Of a DNA stretch of 52,498 bases, positions 10,461-18,977 are shown piece after piece. The notes beneath the pieces were generated by a model. The model did no database searches, had not been told where the DNA came from, and worked only from the letters and a program-made list of their open reading frames with translations. The DNA is from Clostridium frigidicarnis (lineage in GTDB: Bacteria; Bacillota; Clostridia; Clostridiales; Clostridiaceae). The number at the start of each line of letters is the position of its first letter. Positions within the stretch are counted from its first letter, which is position 1. A program made the translations under genes and the position numbers. The stretch covers positions 1 to 52,498 of the forward strand of contig NZ_FOKI01000025.1 of the NCBI RefSeq assembly GCF_900111985.1. Direction: 5' to 3'.

Positions 10461-11834
10461 ATGGGTGGAATTTTAAAGGTGCTGGTAGATTTTCTATCAG
10501 AACCATCAGTATTAATAGGTATTATAGTTATAGTTGGATTAGCCCTTCAAAAGAAAAGTATAGATCAAGTTATAAAAGCAACATTAAAAGCCATGGTAGG
10601 ATTTGTTGTTATAGGAGCAGCAGCAAGTGTAATTGTAGGTGCACTACAACCATTTGGAGTTATGTTTGAACATGGATTTAACATATCAGGTGTAATACCA
10701 AATAATGAGGCAGTAGTTGCTATGGCAATAGATCAATTTGGTACATCTACAGCTTTAATTATGACGTTTGGTATGATAGCCAATCTTTTAATAGCAAGAT
10801 TCACAAAGTATAAATATATTTTCTTAACAGGTCACCATACATTATTTATGGCTTGTATGATAGCTGTTATATTAGCATCAGCAGGAATGACAGGAGTAAA
10901 TTTAATTTTCACAGGTTCTTTAGCATTAGGACTTATAATGGTTCTATCTCCAGCTATACTTCAGCCTTTTATGAGAAAAATTACAGGAAATAATGAGGTA
11001 GCTTTAGGACACTTTTCAGCAACTGGATATGCAGTATCAGCTTTAATAGGAAAAGCTGTGGGTAAAGGATCGAAATCAACAGAAGAAATGAAAGTTCCAA
11101 AATCACTAAGCTTTTTAAGAGATTCAGTAGTTTCAATTTCACTTACAATGTTAATTTTATATATTGGAGTTGCCATAGTTGCAGGGCCTACATTTGTAGA
11201 AAATGAATTATCAGGTGGTAAAAACTTTATAGTTTATTCAATGATTCAAGCTTTAACCTTTGCAGCTGGATTTATATTAATCCAGAATGGCGTTAGATTA
11301 GTTTTAAATGAAATAGTACCAGCATTTAAGGGAATTGCAAGCAAACTAGTTCCAAATTCAAAACCTGCGTTAGACTGTCCAATAGTTTTCCCATATGCAC
11401 AAAATGCAGTGTTACTAGGATTTATATTCTCTTTCTTAGGTGGAGTTGTTTCAATGTTATTACTAGGAGTTCTTGGATTGACAATAATAATACCAGGGGT
11501 TGTACCACACTTCTTTACAGGAGCAACAGCTGCTGTATTTGGTAACTCAACAGGGGGAAGAAGAGGAGCAATGGTAGGATCATTTGTAAATGGTTTAATA
11601 ATATCATTATTACCAGTTGCACTATTACCTGTACTTGGTAACTTAGGATTTGCAAACTCTACTTTTTCAGATGCCGATTTTGGAGTAGCAGGTATATTCT
11701 TAGGTAAAGTTCAAGAGTATATAGGCGGTATGGGATTAACATTTACTTTAATAGGAATATTCTTACTAATGGTAGTGTTAACTATTATTTCAAATAAAAA
11801 AGCAGTTAATTCACCAGAAAAAACTGAAGCATAA
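10461..11834 (+). CDS. PTS EIIC permease, ascorbate (UlaA/SgaT) family
   Basis: This 457-aa membrane transporter has about ten hydrophobic segments. Stretches such as FKYIFLTGHHTLFMA-like KYKYIFLTGHH near 115-125 and VVPHFFTGATAAVFGNSTGG in the C-terminal half are characteristic of the UlaA/SgaT permeases. The operon contains none of the ascorbate-6-phosphate enzymes (lactonase, decarboxylase, epimerases). Instead it encodes transketolase and transaldolase, so the transported sugar is probably not ascorbate. Judging from its neighbours I suspect a ketopentose or related ketose delivered as its phosphate. Confidence 0.9.
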   Translation: MGGILKVLVDFLSEPSVLIGIIVIVGLALQKKSIDQVIKATLKAMVGFVVIGAAASVIVGALQPFGVMFEHGFNISGVIPNNEAVVAMAIDQFGTSTALIMTFGMIANLLIARFTKYKYIFLTGHHTLFMACMIAVILASAGMTGVNLIFTGSLALGLIMVLSPAILQPFMRKITGNNEVALGHFSATGYAVSALIGKAVGKGSKSTEEMKVPKSLSFLRDSVVSISLTMLILYIGVAIVAGPTFVENELSGGKNFIVYSMIQALTFAAGFILIQNGVRLVLNEIVPAFKGIASKLVPNSKPALDCPIVFPYAQNAVLLGFIFSFLGGVVSMLLLGVLGLTIIIPGVVPHFFTGATAAVFGNSTGGRRGAMVGSFVNGLIISLLPVALLPVLGNLGFANSTFSDADFGVAGIFLGKVQEYIGGMGLTFTLIGIFLLMVVLTIISNKKAVNSPEKTEA

Positions 11835-11905
11835 TACTTAAATTGGGGAATTGAAAAATTCCTCAATTTTTATACAAATTTTACAGAGAAGTAGGAGGCG
11901 TTTTT

Positions 11906-12718
11906 ATGAATATAGACAAGTTAAAAGAAATTTCTAAAGAACTTAGAAAAGATATTATAGAGATGATATATAATTCGGGTTCAGGTCACCCAGGAGGTTC
12001 TCTTTCAGCAATAGATATAATAACTTATTTATACTTTGAAAAAATGAATATAGATCCAAAGAATCCTAAAATGGACAATAGAGATAGGTTTGTTTTAAGT
12101 AAAGGGCATGCTGCACCAGCATTGTATGCAGCATTAGCTAAAAAAGGATATATAAAAAAAGATGAGTTAAATAATTTAAGAAAAATTGGTTCTATATTGC
12201 AGGGACATCCAGATTCGAAAAAGTGTCCTGGGGTAGATATTTCAACAGGTTCATTAGGTCAAGGATTTTCAAATGCAGGTGGATTAGCATTAGCTAATAA
12301 GATAGATAATAAATCAGGAAACATATATGTTTTATTAGGAGATGGAGAAATTCAAGAGGGAATTGTATGGGAAGTAGCTATGAGTTCTGTGCAGTTTAAC
12401 CTGGATAATCTAGTAGCGATAATAGACAAGAACGGAATACAACTAGATGGTAGAACAAGTGAAATAATGAATGTAGATCCATTAAAAGAAAGATGGCAAA
12501 GTTTTGGATGGAATGTAATAGAGTGTAATGGACACGACTTTGAAGATATAGAAATGGCTTTCAGCGATAGCAAAAAAGTAGAAAACAAACCTACAATGAT
12601 AATTGCTAATACTGTTAAAGGAAAAGGCATATCTTTCATGGAGGATAACGTTGAATGGCATGGGGTAGCACCAAGTCTTAAGCAAAAAAATAATGCAATA
12701 CTGGAATTAAGCAAATAG
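11906..12718 (+). CDS. tktN: Transketolase, N-terminal (TPP-binding) subunit
   Basis: This 270-aa half-transketolase has GSGHPGGSLS (about 24-33), SKGHAAPALYA, and the thiamine-pyrophosphate/Mg motif GDGEIQEGIVWE followed by DKNGIQLDG. The C-terminal half is encoded 10 bp downstream. Together they move two-carbon ketol units between sugar phosphates. The ribosome binding site is TAGGAGGCG. The split form is common in Clostridia. Its place directly after a PTS permease suggests that the imported sugar phosphate, or its first product, is a transketolase substrate. Confidence 0.95.
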   Translation: MNIDKLKEISKELRKDIIEMIYNSGSGHPGGSLSAIDIITYLYFEKMNIDPKNPKMDNRDRFVLSKGHAAPALYAALAKKGYIKKDELNNLRKIGSILQGHPDSKKCPGVDISTGSLGQGFSNAGGLALANKIDNKSGNIYVLLGDGEIQEGIVWEVAMSSVQFNLDNLVAIIDKNGIQLDGRTSEIMNVDPLKERWQSFGWNVIECNGHDFEDIEMAFSDSKKVENKPTMIIANTVKGKGISFMEDNVEWHGVAPSLKQKNNAILELSK

Positions 12719-12728
12719 GAGGTTAGTT

Positions 12729-13655
12729 ATGAAAAGAGCAACAAGAGAATCTTATGGAGCAACTATAGTAGAGTTAGGAAAAGAAAATAGTAATATTGTA
12801 GTTTTAGATGCAGACCTTTCTAAAGCAACAAAAACAGCTGCATTTGGTAAAGAATTTAAGGATAGATTTTTCGATGTTGGAATTGCGGAGCAGAATATGA
12901 TTGGTATGTCAGCGGGGCTTGCAGCAGGTGGAAAGATACCTTTTGCAACTACTTTTGCAGTTTTTGCAGCGGGAAGAGCTTATGAAATAATTAGGAATTC
13001 AGTTTGTTATCCAAAAGCAAATGTAAAAATTGCAGCTACTCATGCAGGTATAACTGTTGGACCAGATGGTGGAACTCATCAAGCAATAGAGGATATTGCA
13101 CTTATGTCATCACTTCCTAATATGATAGTGCTTTCACCAGCAGATGATATAGAAACTTGTAAGTGCATTAAAGCGGTAGCAGAAATAAATTCTCCAGTGT
13201 ATATAAGACTGGGTAGAATAGCTTTAGATGACATATATGATGATAGCTACCAATTCAAAATAGGAAAAGGTACAGAATTGGTTCAGGGAAATGACATTAC
13301 ATTAATAGCTACAGGAATAATGGTTCATAAAGCATTAGAAGCTTCAAAAGAACTAAAAAATGAAGGCATAAATGCTAGGGTGATAAACATCTCAACTATA
13401 AAGCCAATAGATGAAGACATAATAGTGAAAGCAGCTAAGGAAACCAAGGGAATAGTAACTATTGAAGAACACTCTATTATAGGGGGATTAGGAGATAACG
13501 TAGCTAGTGTTATTTGTGATAAGTGCCCTACGATAGTTAAAAAGGTAGGGGTAAATGATACATTTGGAGAGTCAGGAAACCCAGATGATTTAATGAAAAA
13601 GTATGGTTTAACAGTAGAAAATATAAAAAATAAAGTTAAAGAGATTATTAAGTAA
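12729..13655 (+). CDS. tktC: Transketolase, C-terminal subunit
   Basis: This 308-aa partner subunit carries the pyrimidine-binding and C-terminal domains. The catalytic Glu lies in DVGIAEQNMIGMSAGLA (about 54-70), and THAGITVGPDGGTHQAIED is the substrate-loop region. It begins 10 bp after the N-subunit gene with an AGGAGG site that overlaps the preceding stop, so the two halves are made in equal amounts. It works with the transaldolase encoded 13 bp downstream to route carbon to fructose-6-phosphate and glyceraldehyde-3-phosphate. Confidence 0.95.
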   Translation: MKRATRESYGATIVELGKENSNIVVLDADLSKATKTAAFGKEFKDRFFDVGIAEQNMIGMSAGLAAGGKIPFATTFAVFAAGRAYEIIRNSVCYPKANVKIAATHAGITVGPDGGTHQAIEDIALMSSLPNMIVLSPADDIETCKCIKAVAEINSPVYIRLGRIALDDIYDDSYQFKIGKGTELVQGNDITLIATGIMVHKALEASKELKNEGINARVINISTIKPIDEDIIVKAAKETKGIVTIEEHSIIGGLGDNVASVICDKCPTIVKKVGVNDTFGESGNPDDLMKKYGLTVENIKNKVKEIIK

Positions 13656-13668
13656 GGTGGTATAATAA

Positions 13669-14316
13669 ATGAAATTATTTATAGACACAGCAAATATAGA
13701 GGAAATAAGAAATATAGCTAAGCTAGGAATTGTTTCAGGGGTTACTACTAACCCAACGTTAATTGCTAGAGAAGGTAGAGATATAACTGAGGCTATGAAA
13801 GAGATAACTTCGCTAATAGATGGTCCTATTAGTGCTGAAGTAATGGCTTTAGAAAGCGATAAAATGGTAGAAGAAGCAAAAGAGCTTATTAAAATACATA
13901 AGAATATTGTTATAAAAATTCCTATGTGTGAAGAAGGATTGAAGGCTGTAAGTGAGCTTAGTAAGTTAGGAATTAAAACAAATGTAACACTTATATTTTC
14001 AGCAGTACAAGCTTTGCTAGCAGCAAGAGCTGGAGCAAGTTTTGTTAGTCCATTTGTTGGTAGGCTTGATGATATAGGAGCAGTTGGAAATGACTTAATA
14101 GTTCAGATAAGAGAGATGTTTGATATTCATGGAATAGATGCAGAAATAATTTCTGCAAGTATAAGAACTCCAATGCATGTACATGAAAGTGCATTAGCAG
14201 GAGCTCATATTTCTACAGTTCCATATAAAATATTACTTCAAATGATTAAACATCCATTAACAGATATAGGAATGGAAAAGTTTATAGCAGACTATAATAA
14301 GGCTTTTAATAAGTAA
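13669..14316 (+). CDS. fsa: Transaldolase of the fructose-6-phosphate aldolase type (TalC/FSA)
   Basis: This 215-aa short transaldolase-family protein has the classic [13 protein letters not shown] start, the GVTTNPTLI loop and the Schiff-base lysine K83 in NIVIKIPM. Members of this length act either as transaldolase or as fructose-6-phosphate aldolase, which cleaves ketose phosphates without an acceptor. The sequence alone does not decide which. It is the last gene of the operon. With transketolase it would complete a self-contained route from a pentulose phosphate to glycolysis. Confidence 0.9.
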   Translation: MKLFIDTANIEEIRNIAKLGIVSGVTTNPTLIAREGRDITEAMKEITSLIDGPISAEVMALESDKMVEEAKELIKIHKNIVIKIPMCEEGLKAVSELSKLGIKTNVTLIFSAVQALLAARAGASFVSPFVGRLDDIGAVGNDLIVQIREMFDIHGIDAEIISASIRTPMHVHESALAGAHISTVPYKILLQMIKHPLTDIGMEKFIADYNKAFNK

Positions 14317-14328
14317 ATACGAATAAGG

Positions 14329-14345
14329 TATTTTCTTTCATGTGC
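14329..14345. repeat. Solo end of the 159-bp MITE family
   Basis: TATTTTCTTTCATGTGC is identical over 17 bases to the right end of the element at 15871-16031. No partner end is seen nearby, so it is probably a remnant. Confidence 0.45.
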
Positions 14346-14350
14346 ATAAG

Positions 14351-14393
14351 TAAGAGTATATTAATATAAAATTAGTATACTCTTATTTTATAT
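14351..14393 (+). terminator. Intrinsic terminator after the PTS-transketolase operon
   Basis: Stem TAAGAGTATA (14351-14360) pairs with TATACTCTTA (14376-14385) and is followed by TTTTATAT. Confidence 0.75.
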
Positions 14394-14530
14394 AGTTAAA
14401 AATTGAGAATGAAGGTTTTCTTCACTGTGTCTAGAAAATCGTAAAATTAAATTTTATATTTTTAGTAGAGAAATCAACAGTAACTTAAACTTCATATTGA
14501 AATTGTATATACATTAAAGGATTATCTAAA

Positions 14531-14723
14531 GAAAAGTGAGGTATAAGTGTTAGCAAACTATCTGACGAACAGTTAGTATTGTTGGTATAAAAAATTTATA
14601 TGGCGTTAAGAATTCCAATTGTTTGAACATAGTGAGTTATTGGAATTTAGACATATGAAGTTTTTTATGCCTTACAATACTCGGTGTAGTCAGCTAGTTT
14701 GCATCGCTTATACCTCACTTTTC
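14531..14723. mobile_element. 193-bp palindromic MITE-like element (family P)
   Basis: The terminal inverted repeats start GAAAAGTGAGGTATAAG on the left and end CTTATACCTCACTTTTC on the right. Further inward, GCAAACTA-CTGAC pairs with GTCAGCTAGTTTGC. Inner arms also pair: GGTATAAAAAA with TTTTTTATGCC, and AAGAATTCCAAT with ATTGGAATT. The whole element can fold into one long hairpin. No coding frame is present. A shorter relative lies at 45688-45765. A clear target-site duplication is not visible. Confidence 0.6.
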
Positions 14724-14889
14724 GGTTTTGATGAAATTCCTTTGTGGGAATGTTTTCAAAAGATATTATGTATTTAGTGTTATTTAGACAATTTAATAAA
14801 ATAAAATTATAGGGATATGATTTAAAATGATATAATTGACTTAAGGAAGATGAAATTTAAAATATGTCTTAAACTATGGAGGAAAAAAT

Positions 14890-15738
14890 TTGAAAAAAGA
14901 TACTTTAAAAACTGTATATAAGTGTCCAGTATGTGGTGAACAGCTGGAAAAACTAGAAAGGCAGTATGTATGTGAAAAAAATCATTCTTTTGACATCTCT
15001 GGAAAAAGTCATGTTAATCTTTTGCTTGCAAATCAAAAGAATACTAAAGACCCAGGAGACAATAAAGAAATGATGGAGAATAGAAGAAACTTTCTTAACA
15101 AAGGATATTACTCAAAATTCTCAGATGAATTAAATAATGTAATAGATTTTTATTTAAAATCTGATGAAGAGTATATATTAGATGCAGGTTGTGGAGAAGG
15201 ATATTTTATATCAAAGATAAAGAATAAGATAAGTAGTGATGATAATAGGCACGATATTAATTATTATGGAATGGATATATCAAAGTCAGCAATAAAATAT
15301 GCTACAAGGAGAGATAAAACTGTTAATTTTTCAGTAGGAAGCAGTTTTAATTTACCTTTCTTAGATAAATCATTGAATTATGTAATTAGAAACTTTGCCC
15401 CAGGTGAAGCTGAGGAATTTAGGCGTGTACTAAAGGATGATGGAAAACTTGTCATTGCAACACCAGGAGTTGAGCATTTATTTGAGCTAAAAGAAAGAAT
15501 ATATGAAAATCCTAGAAAACATGAAATTAAGGACACTTCTATAGAGGATTTTCAACTTATAGACCATAGAGAAATTAAATATGATATTAATTTAAATAAT
15601 AATGAGGATATACAAAATCTTATAACAATGACACCCTACTATTGGAGCATTACAAAGGAAATGAAAAATAGACTTGAGGAATTAGAGTCATTTAGAGTTA
15701 CCTTACATTTTAATATAGATGTATATAAGAAAGCTTAA
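14890..15738 (+). CDS. rlmA: RlmA-like 23S rRNA (guanine-N1) methyltransferase
   Basis: This 282-aa SAM-dependent methyltransferase starts at TTG, 8 bases after a GGAGG site. An N-terminal zinc site C12-x2-C15-x12-C28-x3-H32 has exactly the spacing found in Escherichia coli RlmA. The SAM motif DAGCGEGYF lies near 99-107, and RNFAPGEAEEFRRVLKDDG corresponds to motif IV onward. Relatives methylate G745 (RlmA-I) or G748 (RlmA-II/TlrB, tylosin resistance) of 23S rRNA. Which position is modified cannot be told here. The gene is monocistronic with its own terminator at 15792. Confidence 0.85.
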   Translation: MKKDTLKTVYKCPVCGEQLEKLERQYVCEKNHSFDISGKSHVNLLLANQKNTKDPGDNKEMMENRRNFLNKGYYSKFSDELNNVIDFYLKSDEEYILDAGCGEGYFISKIKNKISSDDNRHDINYYGMDISKSAIKYATRRDKTVNFSVGSSFNLPFLDKSLNYVIRNFAPGEAEEFRRVLKDDGKLVIATPGVEHLFELKERIYENPRKHEIKDTSIEDFQLIDHREIKYDINLNNNEDIQNLITMTPYYWSITKEMKNRLEELESFRVTLHFNIDVYKKA

Positions 15739-15791
15739 ATCAGGACAAGCATTATTTGGAAAATCAGTAAGGATAGTATTAGATAAAATAT

Positions 15792-15843
15792 AAGCTATGA
15801 AACTATAAAGTATTAACAATATGGTTTCATAGCTTTTATAATT
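15792..15843 (+). terminator. Intrinsic terminator after rlmA-like gene
   Basis: Stem AAGCTATGAAAC (15792-15803) pairs with GTTTCATAGCTT (15824-15835), followed by a TTATAATTTTC tail. Confidence 0.8.
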
Positions 15844-15870
15844 TTCATTTTTAATATATCCGTTCTTATT

Positions 15871-16031
15871 AGGTACATTCAAAAAAATAACAAGTCAGTA
15901 TGCTAGTCTATTTTGTGTCATACTTCGTCAGCGATATCAGCTCATAGTCTATGCTATGAACTAATATCACTTCCTTGTATTACACAAAATATACATGGCA
16001 TTTTGGACTTGTTATTTTCTTTCATGTGCCT
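15871..16031. mobile_element. 159-bp MITE-like element (family M) flanked by TTA
   Basis: Imperfect terminal inverted repeats: left GGTACATTCAAAAAAATAAC, right (reverse complement) GGCACATGAAAGAAAATAAC, both followed by AAGTC. Inside, TTTTGTGT pairs with ACACAAAA, and GATATCAG-CTCATAG pairs with CTATGAACTAATATC, so the element folds into one long hairpin. TTA flanks both ends (15869-15871 and 16031-16033) and may be a target duplication. It has no coding capacity. Solo ends occur at 14329 and 32506. Confidence 0.65.
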
Positions 16032-16059
16032 TAGTATCAATTCTAATTAATAATTAAGT

Positions 16060-16833
16060 TTATTTGTCTTTCTTTTTATTAGAAGTATTTTTATTCATAT
16101 ATATTCCAAATACAATATCAATAATTAAAAGCAAGGTTGATCTAGGCGTAATATCATAACCTAAAAAGTTGCTTTTTTTATAATAATTATCTAAAGGAAC
16201 CGTTACCAATTTAGATAAAGAAGATCCAGCACTATTTATTATAGCCGCAGTTTTAAAATGTCTATAATTTAATTTTTCAGCAACATTTAATAAGGTTTTT
16301 GTTTCTCCACTATTAGATATAAAAATTATTAAGTCATCTTTATCAGCAGTTTTGTCTATTAAATCAATAATATGTGATTCATATATGTAAAAACTACCTT
16401 TATTAGCTTGCATTAATAACTTAGAAAAGTATTCCCCCATAGGTTTAGAAAGTCCCACAGAAACAATTATTACTTTTTTTGCATCTTTTATAAGGTTCAC
16501 AAGAATATTAATATTATCAAGATTTAAGTTAGATAAAGAAGTATTTATATTATCTTTTATTAAGTCAATATAGTTGTCATCTTTGGGGATAATATCTATG
16601 TCTAGGTTTTTTAATATGTATTTAAGTTCAGAAAAAGCGGAAAGACCAAGTTTATTACACATTCTAACTACAGTAGTTGTGCTTACATTGTTTTCTTCGG
16701 CCATAGATACTAAAGATTGAGTTTTAGCTTTTTCCAAATTTGAGTCAATATAGTAAAAAATATGCTTTTCAGCATGACTAAGATTATTTAGATTTTGAGA
16801 GAAATATGTTACTAGCTTACTAATGTTAATCAC
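16060..16833 (-). CDS. RpiR/MurR-family transcriptional regulator with SIS domain
   Basis: This 257-aa regulator has an N-terminal RpiR helix-turn-helix (ENNVSTTTVVRMCNKLGL, about 47-64) and a C-terminal SIS sugar-phosphate-binding domain (about 105-240, with VIIVSVGLSKPMGEYFSKLL and LIIFISNSGETKTLLNVAEKL). The start read here is GTG at 16833, with only a weak upstream ribosome binding site, so the exact start is uncertain. It is divergent from the PTS/mannosidase operon, from which it is separated by a roughly 155-bp intergenic region. It therefore probably controls that operon in response to a phosphorylated sugar or glycerate derivative. Confidence 0.85.
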   Translation of the reverse strand: MINISKLVTYFSQNLNNLSHAEKHIFYYIDSNLEKAKTQSLVSMAEENNVSTTTVVRMCNKLGLSAFSELKYILKNLDIDIIPKDDNYIDLIKDNINTSLSNLNLDNINILVNLIKDAKKVIIVSVGLSKPMGEYFSKLLMQANKGSFYIYESHIIDLIDKTADKDDLIIFISNSGETKTLLNVAEKLNYRHFKTAAIINSAGSSLSKLVTVPLDNYYKKSNFLGYDITPRSTLLLIIDIVFGIYMNKNTSNKKKDK

Positions 16834-16906
16834 CTACTTATAAAATGTAATAAAAATTATATGCTTAAGTTATTAATAGTATACCAAACAAAAAGTAAAA
16901 TTGTAC

Positions 16907-16940
16907 TTAACATGTATAAAAAAATCTCGTGAACATGTGA
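16907..16940. promoter_or_regulatory. Possible RpiR operator in the divergent intergenic region
   Basis: Two AACATGT boxes (16909-16915 and 16932-16938) are spaced about 23 bp apart. They lie just upstream of a TATAAC/CATAAT -10-like sequence (16941-16951) for the PTS gene. No good -35 is seen, which would fit an activator-dependent promoter. Confidence 0.3.
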
Positions 16941-16988
16941 TATAACATAATTGTAAAGGATTTAATACACGTGAAGGGAGAAATTAAT

Positions 16989-18953
16989 ATGGATTTAAAA
17001 AAGATGACAAATGAAAATTTAATAGTAATAAATTTAAAATCTACTAAAAAAGAAGATGTAATTAAAGAGTTAATTTGTAAGCTTTATAAAGAAGATATAA
17101 TAAGTTCAGAAGAAGGATTTTACAATGCAGTAATGGAAAGAGAGGCTCACTCTCCAACAGGTTTAGAGAGAGGGCTTGCAATTCCTCATGGTAAGTCTAA
17201 ATTCGTAAAAAAGGCAGCATTTGCAGTAGCACGTTTAGAAAATAAAATAAAAGATTGGGAAAGTGTTACTGAAGACAATGAAGTAGAACTAGTATTTTTA
17301 TTAGCAATTCCAGAAGCAGAGGCTGGATCAACTCACTTAAAACTATTATCTGAACTTTCAATGGCTTTAATGCATGAGGAGTTTATAGTAGGGTTAAGAA
17401 CAGCTAAGACACCAAGAGAATTATTAAGTAACTTAGAATACAAGGAAAAAGAAGAGGAAGAAGTTAAGCAATATTCAAAAACAGTATTAGGTGTTACTGC
17501 ATGTGCAGCAGGAATTGCTCATACCTATATGGCTGCAGAGGCTTTAGAGAAAGCAGGAAAAGAGCTTGGAATAAAGGTTCTTGTGGAAAAGCAAGGTGCT
17601 AATGGAATAGAGGATAGGCATACTATTAATGATATAAAGAATGCAGATGGAGTAATATTTGCTTGCGATATAGCAGTTAAAAATATAGAAAGATATGAAG
17701 GAAAAGACTTCATAAAGGTAAAAGTTGCAGATCCATTAAAGGATGCATCGAAATTATTAAAGAAAGTATTAGAAAATCCAGATGGCAAGGTAAAATCAGA
17801 AAACACTTCATCAAATGAAGATCATACTGATGGAAAAAAAGGCATACTTTCAGGCATGATAGAAGCCATAATGACTGGTATATCATACATGATTCCAGTA
17901 ATAGTTGCAGCAGGTTTGATGATGGGTATAGCTAAATTATCAGCTATGGGTTTAGGCATTATAGATACATTAGGAAGTCCTGAAATGGCAACTAGCTCAA
18001 ATCAACTTTATGTATTACTGCATAATCTAGATAAATTTGGGGGCTTAATATTTAAGTTTATTTACCCAATATTCTCAGCATATGTAGCTTATTCAATAGC
18101 TGATAGGCCAGGTTTGGTACCAGGATTTATAGGAGGAGCATTTGCAGGTGGATTACATTACACATTTTGGGGTGTTAAGGATGGTATTCCATCAGGTTTC
18201 TTAGGCGCATTAATTTTAGGATTGGTAGCAGGTTATGTAACAAAGTTCTTAAATGATAAAATAAAGCTAGGAAGAAATCTACAAGCAGTTAAGCCTATGC
18301 TAATATTACCAGGAATAGGCGTACTTGTGATATTCTTATTGAACTTTTATTTAGTAGATCCAGTGTTTGGAGGACTTAATGGTTGGTTAACAAATGTTAT
18401 AAAATCATTCTCAGGAGCTAGTGCTTTGGTATTAACAGCGGTAATTGCAGCATGTACAGCATTTGATTTAGGTGGACCGGTAAATAAAGCAGCAGGAGCA
18501 ATAGCCATAGGACTTGCAGCAGATATGATATTCCCATTAACAGGTAGAGTTCTTGCAATAGTAATACCTCCAATTGGATTAGGATTAGCAACAGTGTTAG
18601 ATAAATATATAGTTAAAAGAAGAGTGTTTGATGATAACTTAAGAGTTGTTGGTAACACATCAATAGTATTAGGGCTTATAGCAGTAAGTGAAGGTGCAAT
18701 ACCATTTATGTTAAAAAATCCATTAATAACAATTCCTATAAATGTAATCGGATCTATTTTAGGAGCATGTACAGCAGTAGCTTTAGGAGCAGTACAATGG
18801 AATCCATTACCAGCAGTATGGGGATGGCCACTAGTAGAAAATTTATGGGCTTATTTATTAGGATTAATTGTAGGGGTAATGTTCATAGCATTAACTAATA
18901 TATTTGTAAGATTTTATCTTTTGAAGAAAGAAGAAAAAACTAAAGTAGTTTAA
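16989..18953 (+). CDS. mngA: Fused PTS EIIABC, fructose family, mannosylglycerate (MngA)-like
   Basis: This 654-aa multidomain permease is close in length to E. coli MngA (658). Order: EIIA (about 1-150, phospho-His H67 in AIPHGKS), EIIB (about 168-265, phospho-Cys C172 in VTACAAGIAHTYMAAEAL), and EIIC (about 290-650, with ADRPGLVPGFIGG and FDLGGPVNKAA). The start is the ATG at 16989 behind AAGGGAG; the in-frame GTG at 16971 overlaps that site. It imports and 6-phosphorylates its substrate. The GH38 mannosidase gene 24 bp downstream and the glycerate kinase suggest 2-O-alpha-mannosylglycerate or a relative. Fructose is possible from the domain family but does not fit the neighbours. Confidence 0.85.
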   Translation: MDLKKMTNENLIVINLKSTKKEDVIKELICKLYKEDIISSEEGFYNAVMEREAHSPTGLERGLAIPHGKSKFVKKAAFAVARLENKIKDWESVTEDNEVELVFLLAIPEAEAGSTHLKLLSELSMALMHEEFIVGLRTAKTPRELLSNLEYKEKEEEEVKQYSKTVLGVTACAAGIAHTYMAAEALEKAGKELGIKVLVEKQGANGIEDRHTINDIKNADGVIFACDIAVKNIERYEGKDFIKVKVADPLKDASKLLKKVLENPDGKVKSENTSSNEDHTDGKKGILSGMIEAIMTGISYMIPVIVAAGLMMGIAKLSAMGLGIIDTLGSPEMATSSNQLYVLLHNLDKFGGLIFKFIYPIFSAYVAYSIADRPGLVPGFIGGAFAGGLHYTFWGVKDGIPSGFLGALILGLVAGYVTKFLNDKIKLGRNLQAVKPMLILPGIGVLVIFLLNFYLVDPVFGGLNGWLTNVIKSFSGASALVLTAVIAACTAFDLGGPVNKAAGAIAIGLAADMIFPLTGRVLAIVIPPIGLGLATVLDKYIVKRRVFDDNLRVVGNTSIVLGLIAVSEGAIPFMLKNPLITIPINVIGSILGACTAVALGAVQWNPLPAVWGWPLVENLWAYLLGLIVGVMFIALTNIFVRFYLLKKEEKTKVV

Positions 18954-18977
18954 AACATTGTAGATATGGAGGAACTT

